The position numbers and the translations under genes are program-made. This document shows positions 61,890-64,000 of a stretch of 64,000 bases of DNA, piece by piece (within the stretch, counting starts at the first letter, position 1; each line of letters begins with the position of its first letter). Below the pieces are notes generated by a model. It saw only the letters and a program-made list of their open reading frames with translations. It had not been told where the DNA came from and searched no databases. This DNA is from CBDDDW01 sp965226805. GTDB lineage: Bacteria; Chloroflexota; Dehalococcoidia; Lucifugimonadales; JAGWBF01. The stretch is from the NCBI GenBank assembly GCA_965226805.1, contig CBDDDW010000023.1:67628-131627 (forward strand), read 5' to 3'.

Positions 61890-62391
61890 CGAATAACCAT
61901 CCTGACTTCTTACAGGGGACTTCGGTAGCCGCAGGAACGCCCCTGTGCAACCCCCGCTATCTCCTACACCTCAGTAAGTGTACAACTAGTAGACGTACCA
62001 GCCCAAAAGAAAGTTCCCCAACATACGAGCGAAAATCCGATCGCCTACCCGCAGCAGCTCTCTTGATACGCTGCTGCGTTTGAGTGAGGCTCTAATTGAT
62101 AGTACGCCTTGAACCCAGAAAACGTTCCCTCATAGGAGGGGACCCTTCGTGTCTAGCGGCTTGTAGCGCAGGGGCGTCCGATGCGTGGCAGATGAGGGCA
62201 ACCGAGTCCTATGTCCATATGGCCTTCACGTTCTGGGCAACTGGAGTCCTGTACAGGACTCCAGCGATGACTCGGTCGCTAACTGAAAGCCAGAGAGGGG
62301 TCAGGCGAACCGCCTGACCCCTCTCTCTTATTCGTTAGGAACCAGCGCCTGGTCTGGTTCTACCCTTGACCTGACTTGTCCGCTGAGGTGC
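61890..62391. other. Intergenic region with two inverted repeats
   Basis: About 500 bp without a gene. It contains a perfect 24-bp palindrome CTGGAGTCCTGT/ACAGGACTCCAG at 62241-62264. A 16-bp stem with a 3-nt loop follows at 62292-62326 (AGAGAGGGGTCAGGCG and its complement), then CTTATT on the plus strand, which looks like a terminator for rightward transcription although no rightward gene is intact upstream. Confidence 0.6.
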
Positions 62392-63341
62392 CTAGACCGC
62401 TCGCCGACGCAGCCGGAGAGTCACTAAGGTCGCGGCAGCCAGGACCACCAGCCCGGCAGCCCCCGCAACTCCGCCGGTCATCCACGCCGAGGACCCAGTA
62501 TCGGACGGTGCTTCGGCAAGTTGCGTGATCTCCTCGCTAATGCCTTGCGCCACGTCGCTTGAGACTAGCAAACTGGCTTGTTGAATCAAGAGTCTCTTCA
62601 TTCTGGGTTGCTGATTGCTCGCTCCGATGGCTTATCGGGTTGTGAGGCACCAACCACTGGGGCCGACGCCGTCCCGCCCTGTTCCATGCTCGCGCCTGCC
62701 AGAGGATTGGACTCGGTCCCTGTATCGTTGGTCTCCAATTCACCGTCGCCGACCGAATTCTCAGACCCCGCCGAGGCACCCTGCTGCGTATCCCCGACGG
62801 CGACTACTTTACCGGTCAGCAACCTGCCTGAGTCGCCTCCGCGCACGACCCCCACGGCGTCTATTGGGATCCCCAACTGGGGCAGCAAGGTGGGCAGTGC
62901 GGCCGCGACCGCGTGGTGGTCTATCGCATCTAGTCGTGTGTCTGCCAAATGGGTTTACAATACGTCAGCGCTCGACGTGGCCCCCCGGTCTGCCTCCTCT
63001 CCCTATGGGAGAGGATTGAGGTGAGGGTGAGACCGGGGTTCGCGGGGAGGACCTCCTCATATCAGCCTTGTAATGCTATATACGAGACACTAGACTAGTT
63101 CGATCGTCGGACGACGTTCGCGGTTTTGGCGCGTCGGGCCGAAGCCTTCCACCGGCCACACGTATTCCCAATCACCTCCTCCGCCTCGATTCTCGAACAC
63201 ACTAGCTCCGCCAACTCCGATGGTGTTACCAGGCGGATAGCGCGAACCGATTCAATATCGTCGCCCAACGCCATAGCTCTTCGTAATCGTAATTGAACGG
63301 AATCACGACCACCTCGTCGCCCTTCCAGTATCCTAAGTGTT
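62392..63341 (-). pseudogene. Decayed gene of an unrecognised surface-protein family, copy 2
   Basis: A paralogue of the gene at 59249. It begins at the edge of IS1380 copy 3, which cut off its 5' part. VVVIPFNYDYEELWRWATIL, NRFALSA, a one-base frameshift, and GNTIGVGGASVFENRGGGGD align with the paralogue. A miniature element then interrupts it; beyond this, DAIDHHAVAAALPTLLPQLG, IPIDAVGVV follow. A Gly/Ser/Thr-rich stretch ends at 62598, and a frame-shifted tail (62392-62601) carries a membrane helix, GGVAGAAGLVVLAAATLVTL, with a basic end RLRRRAV, as in C-terminally anchored surface proteins. Confidence 0.65.
62930..63098. mobile_element. Miniature inverted-repeat element, copy B (169 bp)
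   Basis: The second copy of the element at 6245-6412, with one extra C and one A/C change. It is flanked by CTAG. Removing the element and one CTAG joins RRPTIEL directly to DAIDHHAV in frame, restoring the alignment with the paralogous gene. That demonstrates insertion with CTAG duplication. No coding capacity; it must be mobilised in trans, presumably by an IS5-group-like enzyme. Confidence 0.88.
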
Positions 63342-64000
63342 AGCCCGAATCCACCGAAGGACGGCCTTGGGGACAGTCCTTGAAGAAGCCATCGGGTGCT
63401 CCTCTGAATCTGGGATAATGGTTTTGGAACAGAAACCAGCCCGGAAACAAGGAGCACCCAATAGATGCTGCCACAGAACAAACCCGACCGTATCCGCATC
63501 CTCTTTGACGACCATCGCCTGGTGGCCAATGCCGGCCTGCTCCTGCCGGCCACCCTAGCCCGGCACCTGGGCCTGCGGGAACTCGTCGACCATCACCTTG
63601 ACCTCGGCGGAGCGCCGGGACGGGCGAACACTGGGGACAAGATGCTGACGCTGGTCGCTTCCGCGCTGGCAGGCGGCGACTGCATCGACGACGCCGATGC
63701 GCTGCGCGCTGGTGGGACGGTCAGTGTTCTAGGCTGCGTGGTCAAGGCGCCATCCACCCTGGGGACCTTCCTGCGCAGCTTCCGGTGGGGGCATGTCCGT
63801 CAACTCGACCGCGTGAGCCGCCAGTTGTTGGCCCGGGCCTGGGCCGCTGGGGCCGGACCCGGCGACTCGCCCCTGACCATCGACCTGGACTCGACCATCT
63901 GCGAGACCTATGGACTGGCCAAGGAGGGAGCGCGCCACCACGGCTATACCGGCGCCCGCGGCTATCACCCGCTGCTGGCCATTGCCGCCGGCACCGGCGA
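63342..64000 (+). mobile_element. IS1380-family insertion sequence, copy 3 (cut by window end)
   Basis: The left 659 bp of a third copy in the same orientation as the others, beginning with the same inverted repeat and continuing to the window end. One base difference (63723, G to A) from copies 1 and 2. It truncates the decayed surface-protein gene. Confidence 0.92.
63465..64000 (+). CDS. IS1380-family transposase, copy 3 (partial)
   Basis: The first 178 codons of the 441-residue transposase, with Gly87 changed to Ser (TVSV instead of TVGV) and the first catalytic Asp region (TIDLDSTICETYG) intact. The rest lies beyond the window. Confidence 0.92.
   Translation, partial: MLPQNKPDRIRILFDDHRLVANAGLLLPATLARHLGLRELVDHHLDLGGAPGRANTGDKMLTLVASALAGGDCIDDADALRAGGTVSVLGCVVKAPSTLGTFLRSFRWGHVRQLDRVSRQLLARAWAAGAGPGDSPLTIDLDSTICETYGLAKEGARHHGYTGARGYHPLLAIAAGTG

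Noticed and set aside
1..64000. CRISPR arrays, phage structural genes or secondary-metabolite clusters
   Set aside because: None seen on reading through both strands.

Overview
The window looks like an accessory-rich chromosomal stretch of a bacterium, most likely a Chloroflexota lineage of the SAR202/Dehalococcoidia type. That assignment is an inference. It rests on the gene mix: several CaiB/BaiF CoA-transferases, MmgE/PrpD, amidohydrolases, a flavin-dependent monooxygenase, a GMC oxidoreductase, a CoxL-type molybdoenzyme, paired FmdB zinc ribbons, and lipoproteins with Pro/Thr linkers. Start codons are often GTG or TTG behind AGGAGG-type ribosome sites. No rRNA, complete tRNA or CRISPR array was seen.

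Region 1 (1-27.5 kb) is a mosaic of core and catabolic genes. It opens with the 5' part of dnaN and two tandem cupredoxin lipoproteins separated by an IS1380-family element. Next come a small membrane exporter, an AIR-synthase-like protein, a PLP dehydratase, an acyl-CoA synthetase/PanE-like pair with a convergent FadR-type regulator, a CoA-transferase and MmgE/PrpD. A CoxL-type subunit and a GMC oxidoreductase are divergent neighbours, and each is interrupted by one in-frame TAG. They are followed by an IS5 element with CTAG target duplication, an MFS transporter, and a two-component flavin monooxygenase pair.

Region 2 (27.67-54.82 kb) is bounded by two identical, same-orientation 38-nt copies of the 5' half of a tRNA-Thr(CGU), 27.1 kb apart. 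The cargo is rich in C-N hydrolases (hydantoinase-type, formamidase, D-aminoacylase, amidase signature) and has an oligopeptide-type ABC transporter without its ATPases. It also holds a DUF1800/DUF1501/NHL set, two amidohydrolase-2 proteins, CoA-transferases (one a double-length fusion) and E1 alpha/beta of a 2-oxoacid dehydrogenase. It reads as an organic-nitrogen and acyl-CoA catabolic island, possibly an integrated element that has lost its integrase or whose integrase lies outside the window.

Region 3 (54.8-64 kb) is decayed and transposon-dense. It has a HigBA toxin-antitoxin pair, an IS1380 copy apparently nested in a truncated IS3 element, a frameshifted PQQ-propeller lipoprotein, and two decayed paralogues of an unrecognised surface protein. 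One of these carries a 169-bp miniature element whose removal, leaving one CTAG, joins the reading frame exactly. A third IS1380 copy runs off the window end.

The most interesting signals are the tRNA-half direct repeats, the paired amber interruptions, the CTAG-flanked miniature element, the cupredoxins lacking the axial methionine, and an unidentified multi-stem RNA-like region upstream of the AIR-synthase-like gene.
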